Source: Voacanga thouarsii (lineage: Eukaryota > Streptophyta > Magnoliopsida > Gentianales > Apocynaceae). From it: DNA of 64,000 nucleotides. The stretch spans positions 2,108,001-2,172,000 of the forward strand of contig JANUWF010001272.1 of NCBI GenBank assembly GCA_026120185.1, read 5' to 3'. The position numbers and the translations under genes were made by a program. The first letter of the stretch is position 1. The number at the start of each line of letters is the position of its first letter. This document shows positions 11,415 through 22,175 of the stretch, piece after piece. The notes under the pieces are model-generated. The model did not search any database. It was not told where the DNA came from and worked only from the letters and a program-made list of their open reading frames with translations.

Positions 11415-12384
11415 ATGGAAAACACAAAAGAAAAGGGGAGAATTCATAGATCATCATAGAAAATCACTCAAATAAAATGAGAAATTCTTCAGATCAAGGA
11501 GGGTTGTGCAAGAAGGTCTTCAAAGGAAGAAGAAGGAGGCTTGTCTATGAGTGCTTTCTTTTACTTTGTTTTCTTTTCTTAAACAATAATGTATTAATTG
11601 TTTTATTGTATTTGACATTATTTTAGATATTCATGATTTTTAGAGTTATTTGACATTTTGATTAATTGATTATTCTTTTTGATATTTAATTACTTGGGTT
11701 GATTATCATATTAATTGGTTGTTTCTTTCCATTAACTTGCTTGGAAAAGGGGTTGATGGTGGTTTCAATTCATTAGTTTCAGATTTTTTATCTATTAACT
11801 TTCTTAAAAAAGGGGTTAATTGCTAAGAACTGGTAATTAAAGGTTAATTGATGTCTGCCAGGAATGGATTCATTGGTTAATTTCATATTTTAAGTTTGTC
11901 AGGAATGGAGATTTAATCAGATGATTGTGTTTAATGCATCTTTGCGTGGATTAGTTGAGACAGGAATATAATACTAATTTATCTAGATGGTAGTGATTTC
12001 ATAGATTGAAAAAGAAGTGAATCTATATTAATCCTTCATGATGCCAAGAGAATAATGAATCATGATAATGATTAGGTACTTTAAGGTCATGTTTGTTAAA
12101 ATAATGTTTTAAGTTACATAATTCTCCATTCTTGACATGTATATTTTATTTTATTTTATTTTATTTTCCTTTCACTTTATTGTGTCGGTTAAATAATAAA
12201 AGAAAAGTGATTAGTGTATACTTATTCCTGGAGGATCGACACTCGTTTGAACCCTATGCTATGATAATGATGAGTACGTTTGCTCATATGTGTAATTTGG
12301 GATTAACATTTTAATTTAAACTCGATTGAAAATGTGCTTATTTTTATATGATTTTTATACCCAAATAAATACGCATAAAATTTT

Positions 12385-12402
12385 TGGCGCCGTTGCCAGG
12401 GA
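12385..12402 (+). promoter_or_regulatory. Element D1 primer binding site, first copy
   Basis: TGGCGCCGTTGCCAGGGA, one mismatch from the Asp-tRNA-type primer site TGGCGCCGTTGCCGGGGA, six bases after the LTR end. Confidence 0.85.
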
Positions 12403-12466
12403 TTAGGATAGTTTTCTGTTTCATCATGGTGGTATTTTTGAAAAACTCGATTTAACATCAAGTTTT

Positions 12467-12484
12467 TTGCGCCGTTGCCAGGGA
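12467..12484 (+). promoter_or_regulatory. Element D1 primer binding site, second copy
   Basis: TTGCGCCGTTGCCAGGGA lies 82 bases after the first copy, again preceded by AAGTTTT. The downstream text (ATCATGAAAGCTTGAATTTTG) matches the sequence right after the primer site of D2 and E, so this second copy is the one in ancestral context and the first looks added. Confidence 0.7.
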
Positions 12485-12867
12485 ATGATATCATGAAAGC
12501 TTGAATTTTGTTGATTTAATCATATGAATATGTAAATATGCACATATGTAAATATATAAATATGTACAATTGTTCTTTTCACACAAAGGTGCCATCTTTT
12601 GTATCATTTGTATCTTGTATCTCTTCGTAATCTAATTTACTAACTTTGACTTAATTGACTAACATACTTCCTATTGTACTATAAATACTACTAACTTTTG
12701 TATTTAAGTAGTTCGGGAATGTGTGTGTTCTTCTTTTCTTTATTTTTATATTATTTGTTTATAACTTTTGTTTTTTTCCTTTTGTTTATTTATTATTATT
12801 TATTTTTTTATTTTTTTTATTTTCGATTTGATTTTTGTTTTACTTTGAGCGCGAGATTGACATCATC

Positions 12868-13472
12868 ATGGACAACTACTTTTGGGCACACGATTAAAAG
12901 AGCTACAATGATGAGAATCTGGCATAGTTGCAATCTCGGATCGATGCTTTTTGTGAGATGTTACTTGAAGCCTCATTGCATTCTTTTGTCGCCAATTCAA
13001 ATTCCCCCATAAAGTGGCATAAAGCAATATCCCAATGATTGAGCTATCAAAGAACACAACTAGCCAAGTTGGTTGAGGATGCTATAAAGGCCCATATGTT
13101 TGAACAAGAGACTCTCCAAGGAAAGGAGAGAGGATATAAGGACCAATTGTCCAAAGTGGAATGGGAGGTATTCACTTCTACTCTATGTGCTAATAATTTT
13201 AATATTTCTTTATCACATGATTTTTTAGGATCCCCTCAATTCTTGGAGAACAATGGTCCCAAGGATGATGTATGGAGTTTAACATACCTCAAGAAGTTGG
13301 ATTTATCATTCATTCTAAGAAACTCATTGAGAATGTTGACAAATTCTACCCTTCACCCCAATTTCAGGGAGGTAACTTAGTTTTTGTAGACCATGCCTTG
13401 ACAAGTACGGATTTTCTTGATCCCATATGTGAGAACTCGGATACTAAGTTTAAAAGGGCATTTCAATTGTGA
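12868..13472 (+). pseudogene. Unidentified accessory ORF in D1, in place of gag
   Basis: A frame of about 200 codons beginning at ATG 12868. In-frame stops fall at 12895 (TAA), 12925 (TAG) and 13036 (TGA), and a frameshift near 13265 moves the reading to the frame open at 13272-13472. Recognisable protein-like segments are RIDAFCEMLLEASLHSF (about 12937-12987), TQLAKLVEDAIKAHMFEQE (13054-13110), then NIPQEVGFIIHSKKLIENVD in the second frame. A helical, charged central part (QETLQGKERGYKDQLSKVEW) could be a coiled coil. I match it to no retroviral or host domain. D2, with the same LTRs and leader, has gag here instead. It may be captured host sequence or an element-specific protein; both are inference. 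Confidence 0.5.
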
Positions 13473-13877
13473 CAAATCTTTGAAGGGTTAAAAGGGTGAT
13501 TTCAAGTTTGATGCATTTTAGAGATCATGTGCACTTATATGTTGACAAAAATATTTGTGTGTCTAAAGAAATATAGAGGAAGAGATTTATGTGTTTTGCT
13601 TTAGTAAGAAAAAATGTTTTCATAAACCTTTTATTTCTCAAAAACCTCTCTTATTTCTACATTCATTATGCATATCTTCTATTTTGAGCTTTAATTTCTT
13701 TTCAAAAGGTTTGATGAGGAAGCATGATGAGTGTAGAGAGTTTTTATTTTATTTATTTTTATTTTAGTCTTTTTCTTTAGTTTGTTTCTTTTATTTAGGT
13801 AGGTTTTTATTTTATCATTATTTTTTTGTGCTTTTATTTGTGTTTTGTTTTATAAGAATAAAGTCCTCTTGGAGCAT

Positions 13878-14195
13878 TATTGCACTTGGGAAGTATTACT
13901 CAAAATTTCTAACCCCTTATTATTTTTAGTCCCTTTGGAGATACTTTCTTGTGTTTATTTTTTTCCATTGAGGACAATGTCCAATTTAAGTGTGGGAGAG
14001 TGGTTTGGTGATATACTTTGTCCAAGTTTTTATCAATTTTATTTTGAGCACAAAGTTTGGAAAATTGGAGCTACTCCGTCATGGAAGTATTTTCTTTCTT
14101 ATTTTTTTCCTTTTATTTTTGGTCCTATGGCAATATTTCCTTGCTCTATTTATTTGGCCCTTGAGGACAATGTCCAATTTAAGTGTGGGGGAGTG
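13878..14195 (+). repeat. Duplicated segment ending in polypurine-like motifs
   Basis: Two related blocks, about 13878-14000 and 14080-14195. Each has a T-rich run (TTTTTAGTCCC or TTTTTGGTCCT) and ends TTGAGGACAATGTCCAATTTAAGTGTGGGRGAG (13968-14000 and 14161-14192). The end motif repeats the core of the element's true polypurine tract (AAGTGTGGGGGAAT at 36057). Confidence 0.7.
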
Positions 14196-15649
14196 GTTAG
14201 ATTGAGAATTCTTCTTCATTCTTTTATACTTCATTCTTCTTGTTATACTTCATCCTTGTGAAATCCTTGTGAGCAAAATTTTTCGAAAATTTTTTCTGAT
14301 TTTTTGTGTGCTTTCAAGTTGTATTTTTAATGTATATCTTTATGATAGATCATAATGTTGGGTATCTTATGCATATCATATACGGTGCAACGGAAAATTA
14401 AAAACGAGATACCATCCTAGGACCCGCATATGTGTGGAAAACAAGATATATATATAAAATAAAGAAACAAAGATAATAGCTTTTACCTTTCTTTGTTGGT
14501 GTGGAAAACAAAATTTTCCTTCTTCAAGTATGATAATTGTGGCGCGATCCAGCAATCCTCTTGAAGAATCACCACGAGAGTTGTATGTCCAACCAATATA
14601 ATCACAGTGTGTGATTATCTCTAACAGAAATCCACACAGAGGATCTCACACAAGCACCAAGATTTTCTGTGCTAGAAGAAAACAATAATGGTGGCTGGGG
14701 TTTAGCTTCCTTGTTCTTCTTCAACAAAACCAGAGAAAGAAGAAGAAGAAGAGTCTTGGTTCCCTCTTGGAAAGAGTCACACGAGAGAGAGAGAGATATC
14801 TTGAGAATATAATGATCATATCCTTATTGATCTCTTGTGAGGATGGCCCAACACACATTATCTCGTGTGTGTTGATAAAAAAGAGCATTGACACCCATTC
14901 CTTCATGTGTGCCCTTTTATTTTTTGTTTTTTGTTTTTTGTTTTTTTTTGTATGACTTCTTGCTCAACAATAAAACCACTTTAGCTATGTCTCATATAAC
15001 CAAAAGCCTATACAAAAACCACATCTAAGAATTCCAAACAATTCTTCAATTACAATTGGAATCCATCAAGTTTTCAGAATTATAAATTGGCCTATCAATT
15101 CTAACTAATTATAATTTGGCCACATCAACCTCTTTTTCTCGTAATAAACCCCACTATGTTATCAAATAACATATTGAGTATATATTCCTCTTTTGTGTGT
15201 GACCTATTAGGTTTCCCGGTCAATTGGTAGCGAACATGAATTAATCCAATCGTCTTTGAGATTAATAATCCTTAATTAATTATAATTAATCCTTTTAATT
15301 CTAATAAGGATTAGTTTATTAATTCATCAATTAAAAAACCCATATTCCCAGATCATGAGCGGTATTTAACAACATATCATGACCACCCAAGAGTCTAGGA
15401 TGTGAAACCCTAGTCGAAACCAACCTTAAAGGGGGTTGGGATGCATATCATATTTTATTACATGTTTAAATATATTTTTATATGATTTTCTATGCTTTGG
15501 ATTTGTGTGTTATAGTCTCGAGGGCTTAATTATGTTCATTGAGTAAGAATGGCAAAATGGTAATTTTTGCTTAAGGTAAAAATAGGGAGATAACTTGAGG
15601 ATTAAATAGGAAAAATATTTTAGAGAGAAAATAAGAACAAGAGTCGTTG

Positions 15650-15704
15650 TGGTTTAGTGGTTAGAGCTTTGGAATTAATTCTGGAGGTCCTGGGTTCAAA
15701 TTCC
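15650..15704 (+). other. tRNA-like segment with A and B boxes in B 5' LTR
   Basis: TGGTTTAGTGG (15650-15660) fits the pol III A-box consensus TGGYNNAGTGG exactly. GGTTCAAATTCC (15693-15704) fits the B box with one extra base. A D-stem-like pairing (GTTT/GAGC) and a T-arm-like pairing (TGGG/TCCA around TTCAAAT) can be drawn, but no acceptor stem, so it is not a tRNA gene. Present also at 29668-29722 and, inverted and diverged, at 22121-22175. Confidence 0.6.
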
Positions 15705-17337
15705 ATCATTGGAGCTTTAGCATGATTAAATTTTATTTTTGCTTGAGAAGACAGTATTTTCGGCCTTAGGTGCTTTAGAGTAGAGTAGAGGTGTTGTCCT
15801 AGGGGAGACATGATAGGAGTACCCTAATTCTATTCTTGTACCCTACAAAAATTCCTAAGGGAATTCATCCCTTCTTGTTCCTTAAATTTTCCTACTTCTC
15901 AATTCATTAGGTTGGTCAATTTGTTCTAGCCAATTTTATTCCAGAAATTTCAATAAAGTGATGTGGCTTTAAAGGTTCAAAATGTCTAAGTGAGAGACAT
16001 CTTATGGACTGAAAGTGTGGAAGAGATGGGGAAGGTTCCAAGAGAATTAATTCCCCTAGTGAACCTTCAAAACTTCACTCTAGCTATGTTCATTTTCCTT
16101 CATATAGTGATCTGAAATTTTTCCAGCTTCTTGTGCCTTCAAGGTGTCAAAATTTGCAGCCATCATTCCCTTCCAAATTCTGCCAGAAAATGGCTATTGA
16201 AATCTGAAATTTTCTGGCAAAATTCGGACAGCACAAATGCTGTGCAAAACCAGAAAATTTTCTAGGCAAAATCGTAGCATGTATGAGCTTAAACTAAGCT
16301 GTTTTCTTCCAGTTTTCTCCCAACTCCTTAGCCACGTTTTTCCTCCATGAAGAAGGCTAGAAACCAGCCTTGAAGGACCTCTGAATGCCCCTTCAAACTC
16401 TCTGCAATCTGACTGAAAAATGGCAGCAAAAGCTGCCCAAAAAAATTATAACACTTGCGAAATCTGTACAGGATTTTCTGTACAGCTTTGTTTCCTATTC
16501 TAGCCCTGGCCAAAACTTCATTCTTTTTCTGTACAAACCTCTCTTGAACAGCCATGAACTGAAACTCCATTGTCTTCCCCATGCTTCTGCATGAAAACCA
16601 ATCATGACTGCCATAAAATATCTCCAATAAATTACTCTAATCATGCCTTGATTGGATACCAAAATTCCAGCAATCCTAATTTAGAAAACTTCCATAAAAT
16701 AACCCTTAAACAACCAGACCTTTCCTTCACCATTGCACCCCCTCTTTTCGGCCACCATTAGACTTCTTCAACCAGCTTTCATTCAGCTAAATCACTGAGC
16801 AATCAGTCGGCCATTACAGCTCCAAAAAGCTCTCCATTGATCAAAGATATTCTTGCTATATTTTGTTTCCAAATTTGATTCCCAAAAATATTCTTTTAGG
16901 ATTTCAACAACCAACCTTTCCTTTTCCTTTCAAACCAAAAAAATCATCGACCTAAACTACCCAACTAATTCGGCCACTTCACACACACAGAATTTCGGCA
17001 GCTTCAAATCCAAAATCTCTCCATTCACTTCAACCATCAAGCACACATAGAACACCAAGAACACCTACTCACTTCTCTCGCCTAATACCTCTCCAAACCA
17101 CTTCAATCTCCTTCAAAATAATTCCAGAATTCATCTACTCATTGCCGTGAGTCCATCCATACCATTTTTAACATAAAACTCCAAAATCCAACCCTCTCAT
17201 TTGGATAAAAATTCAGTATTTTTGTGAAGGCTCAAGAACACCTTCAAGGTAAGTTTGTTCAAGCAACTTCATCTTCACTAATCTTTGATCACTAATGAAT
17301 ATATATATGAACAAACATGCTAATGGACTCTCTTCTT

Positions 17338-17341
<4 letters not shown>

Positions 17342-17389
<48 letters not shown>
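17342..17389 (+). repeat. (CT)n microsatellite in B 5' LTR
   Basis: About 24 CT units. The same site has about 43 units in the 3' LTR (31351-31437) and a GA run in each inverted copy, so it is an LTR component that has changed length. Confidence 0.95.
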
Positions 17390-17392
<3 letters not shown>

Positions 17393-20300
17393 TGAATACC
17401 CTCTCCCTCTTGGCCGAATGAATTCTTTACCAATGGCCATGCTTTCTACATCTCCCTTGGATGGATTTAGTCACCTAGGAGTCGAGATCCATTTGAAACT
17501 CCTTTAAGGTACTCATCAATCAAGTAAGCCTTTTCAACCCTCCTTTTTAATTCTAGATTCATGTCTCTAGGATGATATTAGTAGGAGATGGATTATGAAT
17601 AGGATTTGAGCATGTATTGTTGTGATGAGTTGAGATTGAAGCATGAATAAATGTGTGTATATGATGGAGATGGATTTATGCATAAATTAGTTATCTTGGT
17701 TGATTGTATGGTGTTTTTAGGGTTTAATGTATGTCTCCATGTCATAAGTAGTATTTGTGATCAAGTATGTTAGAGATTATGTCACCTATGGTGAATAGGA
17801 TTTATATTCATGTATGATTGTTAAAGTTATGATTATGTTTTTGCTAGTAGAGGTTAGATCATGACTTGGTAAATTTAGACCTTTGCTTTTATTCAAGATT
17901 TGGATGAGTTGATGAATTGAAGTGGAGTATATGTTCATGATTGTGGTTAGCAATAGAAATATGATCGTGATCTAGTTGTCCTTAAGATAATTTTATTTCA
18001 TCAATAAAATATTTAATATTATAATTTTTGCTAGTAAGGTAGACTTGGATTATTATATATAATAAGGATATTTTAGTAAAATAAATGATAGCTTTTATTT
18101 CAAGAAATAAAATATATAGATATTGTAACACCCCGGATGACCTAGGCCCGCCAGGGCCGGGGATGTCGCCCCATCCAAAGGACAAGGGGTCTTTATAACT
18201 AGGTCACAAATAAAAATTGTTGGAATAAATAATACTCAAACTAAAAGAATTTATTACAACCCAAAATACTTCAAAAGTACATCCATGAAATTCCAAAACA
18301 AAAACCATAATTAAGATCATCCACACTCGTCTCCCCAAAGCAGTACATAAAATCAAAAAAACACATTCTCTTCCAAGGTAGCTACTCACCCACAACAGGA
18401 TCAACCTGAAATCATGATAAAAGGTGGTGAGACAGAAATCTCAGTAAGTCCGTGTGTGCTTTGGGGGTTTAGTAGAAACAATTCATGGATGCAAAGTGTG
18501 AAATCTTTATAAGAGAACATTGGCAAGCAATAAACATTAGTCAAAAGCAAGAGTGGCGTTTTAGCTCTTCTAGCCATACATAAGTAATGAAATCAACCAC
18601 TCGAAAGAAAGGGATATGGGTTACCACACTTTGGGCCCCATAACCGATCAGAATGCCTAACACGTTGTGCAGACTGACAAAAGTAGGTGATCGGCCTACT
18701 GGGCAAGATACTCCTTCTTCTCTATACCTAAACAACCGCCGGGTGTCCATTCCGGCAAAAACACAGTCACCTGACTGAAACAAAATAAACTGCTAGCTCG
18801 AACCGGCACGACTCACTGGAACTGGCATCTTATCCAGGAAGGACTCACCCCTCATAGGTGGCCACCAGCTGAGAGGCTTACCCTAACCCTTCAAAGACTA
18901 GTCCTAGTAGTCCACCCTTATTGAGTACTCAACGACATTCCCCACTTGGGCCAAAATGAACAAAGCATTGTGCTTCATGAAAATAACAATTTGAGGGTTT
19001 CCAAAGCTTTGGGAGAAATTAGTTTTAGAAAGAGTTTCAAGTTTGGAAAAATCTGCTCAAAGACTTTCAAATAATTTAAGCGTTGGAATTAATGATGAAT
19101 TCAACCCTCAATTGCTTTCAAATAACCGAGTGTCCTTGCACTCCACATTTGGCTTGCCATAAGGAAATCATTTCACATCAATTAGGTTTTATGCAAGAGC
19201 TTACCTGATTCTCGCTCACAACAACAAGGTCTCGGACAGATGACCTAACCCCACATGGGCAAATACAAATCTTAATCAGATTCAAGCCATAATCCACTTT
19301 CTCAATTTTAAATCAACTCAATTCACTACTACCATGATCCTAGTGTCCCAAGCTTTAAGGCAAAACAATAATTGAATAGGTTTATAAGCTTAGTTTAATT
19401 TGTTATTTAAAATAATTAATGGATTAGGAAATAAATTCTATTAAGTTGAAAGTTCAAATCTTGTTAAGGAAAATTTAGAGTTTATTTGATCAAGAGCCAT
19501 AGGTGGTACTAGGTAAAATAGTGATTTAAGGATAGCTTAGTTGTTAGAAAATCATTGATAGCTAAAACTAGTTAAGATTAAATTTAATAAGTCTTCCTTG
19601 GAAAATAATAAGTAAATCCTTAAGGGTTTTGATCTAGTAAATATTTTATTAAGTATGAATCTTTTTCATAAGGGCTTTAATTAATTTACTTTATTTTAAA
19701 TAATATTTATTTATTTTATTTTCTAGAAAAATCATTATTTATTTGACTAAAATATCATTTACATATATTATAATTCCAAATCTACCCTTCCTAGGGTTTT
19801 CGAAATTATTTAGCAAAAATTATTAGTAAATATTTTATTCATGAAATAAACTTTGCTTAGGGACAACTAGATCATGATTAAGATTCTATGGTCAACCATA
19901 ATCAATAACATACTTAATCCTTCAATTCATCAAATCATCCAAATCTTGCACATAGGCATAGATCTAAATTTATTAAGACATGCTTTAACCTCTACTAGCA
20001 TAAACATGATCATGGCTTCAAAATCTAATCATGCATACAAATCCTATTCACCAATGGTGACATAATCTCTAGCATGCTTCATCACAAATACTACCTATGA
20101 CATGCATCAAACCTCAACTCATCATTCAATCCACCAATATAATCCTTCCATGCATAAATCTCATCTCCTTCACAATCATCCATATACTCATGCTTCAATC
20201 TCGACAACAACACATACACAAACCCATCGCCATTCATCTTCTCACAACATCAACCTAGAGAGATGATTCTAAAGTTTAAAGAGAGGATTGAAGGTACTTA

Positions 20301-20433
20301 CTTAGTTGATGAATGACTTGAAGGAGTTTAGAGAAGATCTCAACTCCTAGATGTCTAATCTTGTTCAAGAAAGGTGGCGAAAGCATGGTCATGGAGGAAG
20401 AGACCATTCGGCCAAGAGAGAGAATTTCGGTCC

Positions 20434-20435
<2 letters not shown>

Positions 20436-20470
<35 letters not shown>

Positions 20471-20490
20471 AGAAGAAGAAGAAGAAGAAG
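20436..20490. repeat. (GA)n/(GAA)n microsatellite
   Basis: About 15 GA units followed by about 8 AGA units: the inverted counterpart of the CT run in the B LTRs, with a trinucleotide extension not seen in the other copies. Confidence 0.9.
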
Positions 20491-22120
20491 CCATTGGCAT
20501 GATTATTTATATAGATTCTCACTAGAGATCAAGTTTGAAGAGGATGATGTTGATAGAGTGAATTTACCTTGAAGATGTTCTTGTTCAGAAATTTCTGCTT
20601 TAATCCGAAGTAGCAAGACGTTTGGAGGAGTTTGATGTTAATAATGGTGTTGATGGATTCACATCAATGAGTAGACTAAGTCTGGAGATTTTTGTGAGGG
20701 TTTGAGGTGGTTTGGAGGGGTATTAGGTATAGAGAAGAAGTGGGTGTTCTTGGTGTAGTGTGTGTGTGTTCTTGATGCTTGAAGAAAAATCGAGAGAGGG
20801 AGAGATGGTTTGTGCAGCTGCCGATTTTTCTGTGGGAATAGGCCTGGCCGAATTCTAGTAGGGTTTAGGGAGTTGATTCTCTAATTTGGAAGGGAAAAGG
20901 AAAGGTTAGTTGTTACAATCCTTGAAGAATATTTTTGGGAAGTGAATTTGGAAAGTAGATATCTTAAGAATATCTTGATTTGTTTGGACAGCTTGAAGTC
21001 TCCTATGGCCGACTGGATTGTGCAGCTCTTCTGGGGAATTAAGGCTGGTTAAAGGAGGCTTGTGATGACCGAAACCAAGGTGCACAATGGTGGAGAAGAT
21101 GTCTGATCAATTGACAAAATTTTATGGAAAGTTGTTAAACAAGATGGCTGAAATTTTGGAAAGCATTCAAGCTAAATTGCAGGGATTTGGTTGAGGGATT
21201 TTCGGACAGCCATTAATGGAATTTTGTGCAGAAGTTTAAGGGGATCAATGGAGCTCTGTTTATGGAGGTTTAAGGAAGGTTTTGACAGATTAAATTTGGT
21301 GTTTTGGCTGGAAGAGAGATAGGAAACAAGCTGGACGAAAATCTGCACAGAATTTTCGCTGCACAGTGATTTTTCTGGCAGATTTTCGTCTGCTATTTAG
21401 AGCCATTTTGCAGCGAGTTTTAAAGGGGATTTCAGGGTATTCAAGGCTGGTTTCCATCCTTCTTTATGGAGGAAAAACATGGCTAAGGTGCTGCACAAAA
21501 TCTGGGAGAAAACAGCTTGGTTTGGAGCTCTCAAAGTTGATTTTCGTACAAGAATTTTTCCTGTTTTGCTCCAGCTTGAGTAGTCCGAAATTGGGCCAAA
21601 ACTTTCAGGTTTCAAACTGATCCTAAAGGCCATTTTTCTGGTAGCATTTGGGAGGGAATGTGAGCTAGAATTTTCGACCTTTTGAAGGTACAACAAGCTG
21701 GAAAATTTCAGCTCATTCCATGAAGATAGATGAACTAAGATAGAGGAAAAATTTCAGCAAGCTTTCAAGAGGGATTTTCCTCTTGAATTTTCCCACAAAT
21801 CTACCATATTTTCCAAACCAAAAGAAGTCTTTTGTCAAGACATTTTGATCCTAAAAGATCTCAGCACTCCACTGGATTTTTTGGAAAGAAAAAAGTTAGG
21901 ACATCTTGATCAAACCAATGAGTCGAAACTAAGGAAAACTAAAGATCAAGGAAGAATGATTTTCCCTATAAGAATTTCGAGAAGAGTAAAAGGAGTGGAA
22001 TGAGATTACTTCTATCATGTCTCTCCTAGAACATCATCACCACCTTAATCTAGGCCCTTAAGGCCGAAACCATCCTTTTCCAAGCAAAATAAAATTTACT
22101 CAAGCTAAAGCTTCTATGAT

Positions 22121-22175
22121 GGACTTTGAACCTTAGACCTCAATAATTTATTCCAAAGCTCTAACCACTAAACCA
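22121..22175 (-). other. tRNA-like segment in the inverted solo LTR
   Basis: On the minus strand the A box TGGTTTAGTGG (22175-22165) is perfect and the B-box counterpart (22132-22121) reads GGTTCAAAGTCC. The A box is thus conserved exactly in a diverged family member. Confidence 0.55.

Larger units (their letters stand above)
10857..12378 (+). repeat. Element D1 5' LTR
   Basis: 1.52 kb, TGATAGGGCCTAA at the start and ACGCATAA at the end (the 3' copy retains ACGCATCA). It carries a cluster of GCC/GGC-rich motifs at 11034-11285, a TATA box at 11406 and a U5 with GGATCGACACTCGTTTGAACC near 12231. Followed after six bases by the primer binding site. Confidence 0.9.

Noticed and set aside
12132..12314. 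Short open frames recurring in family D LTRs (about 12132, 37350, 54786, 60027)
   Set aside because: They repeat because the LTR repeats. The shared protein text ends in the U5 region and differs by frameshifting changes, with no sign of coding selection.
13740..14261. A membrane protein suggested by Phe/Leu-rich frames at 13845-14261
   Set aside because: The hydrophobic text comes from T-rich non-coding DNA and the frame runs through the polypurine-like motif. No conservation in D2.
15640..15720. A functional tRNA gene
   Set aside because: A and B boxes fit, but no acceptor stem can be formed, the anticodon loop has six bases and the T loop region carries an extra base. It is kept only as a tRNA-like segment.
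16328..16627. Frames of up to 120 codons in B-family LTRs (16328-16627, 21366-21696, 42700-43208)
   Set aside because: Found on both strands of the same LTR segment and not maintained in the other LTR copies. They are chance frames in LTR sequence.
17213..17507. Open frames encoding Leu-Ser or Arg-Glu repeats across 17213-17507 and 31204-31618
   Set aside because: They are translations of the CT/GA microsatellite in B-family LTRs, not genes.
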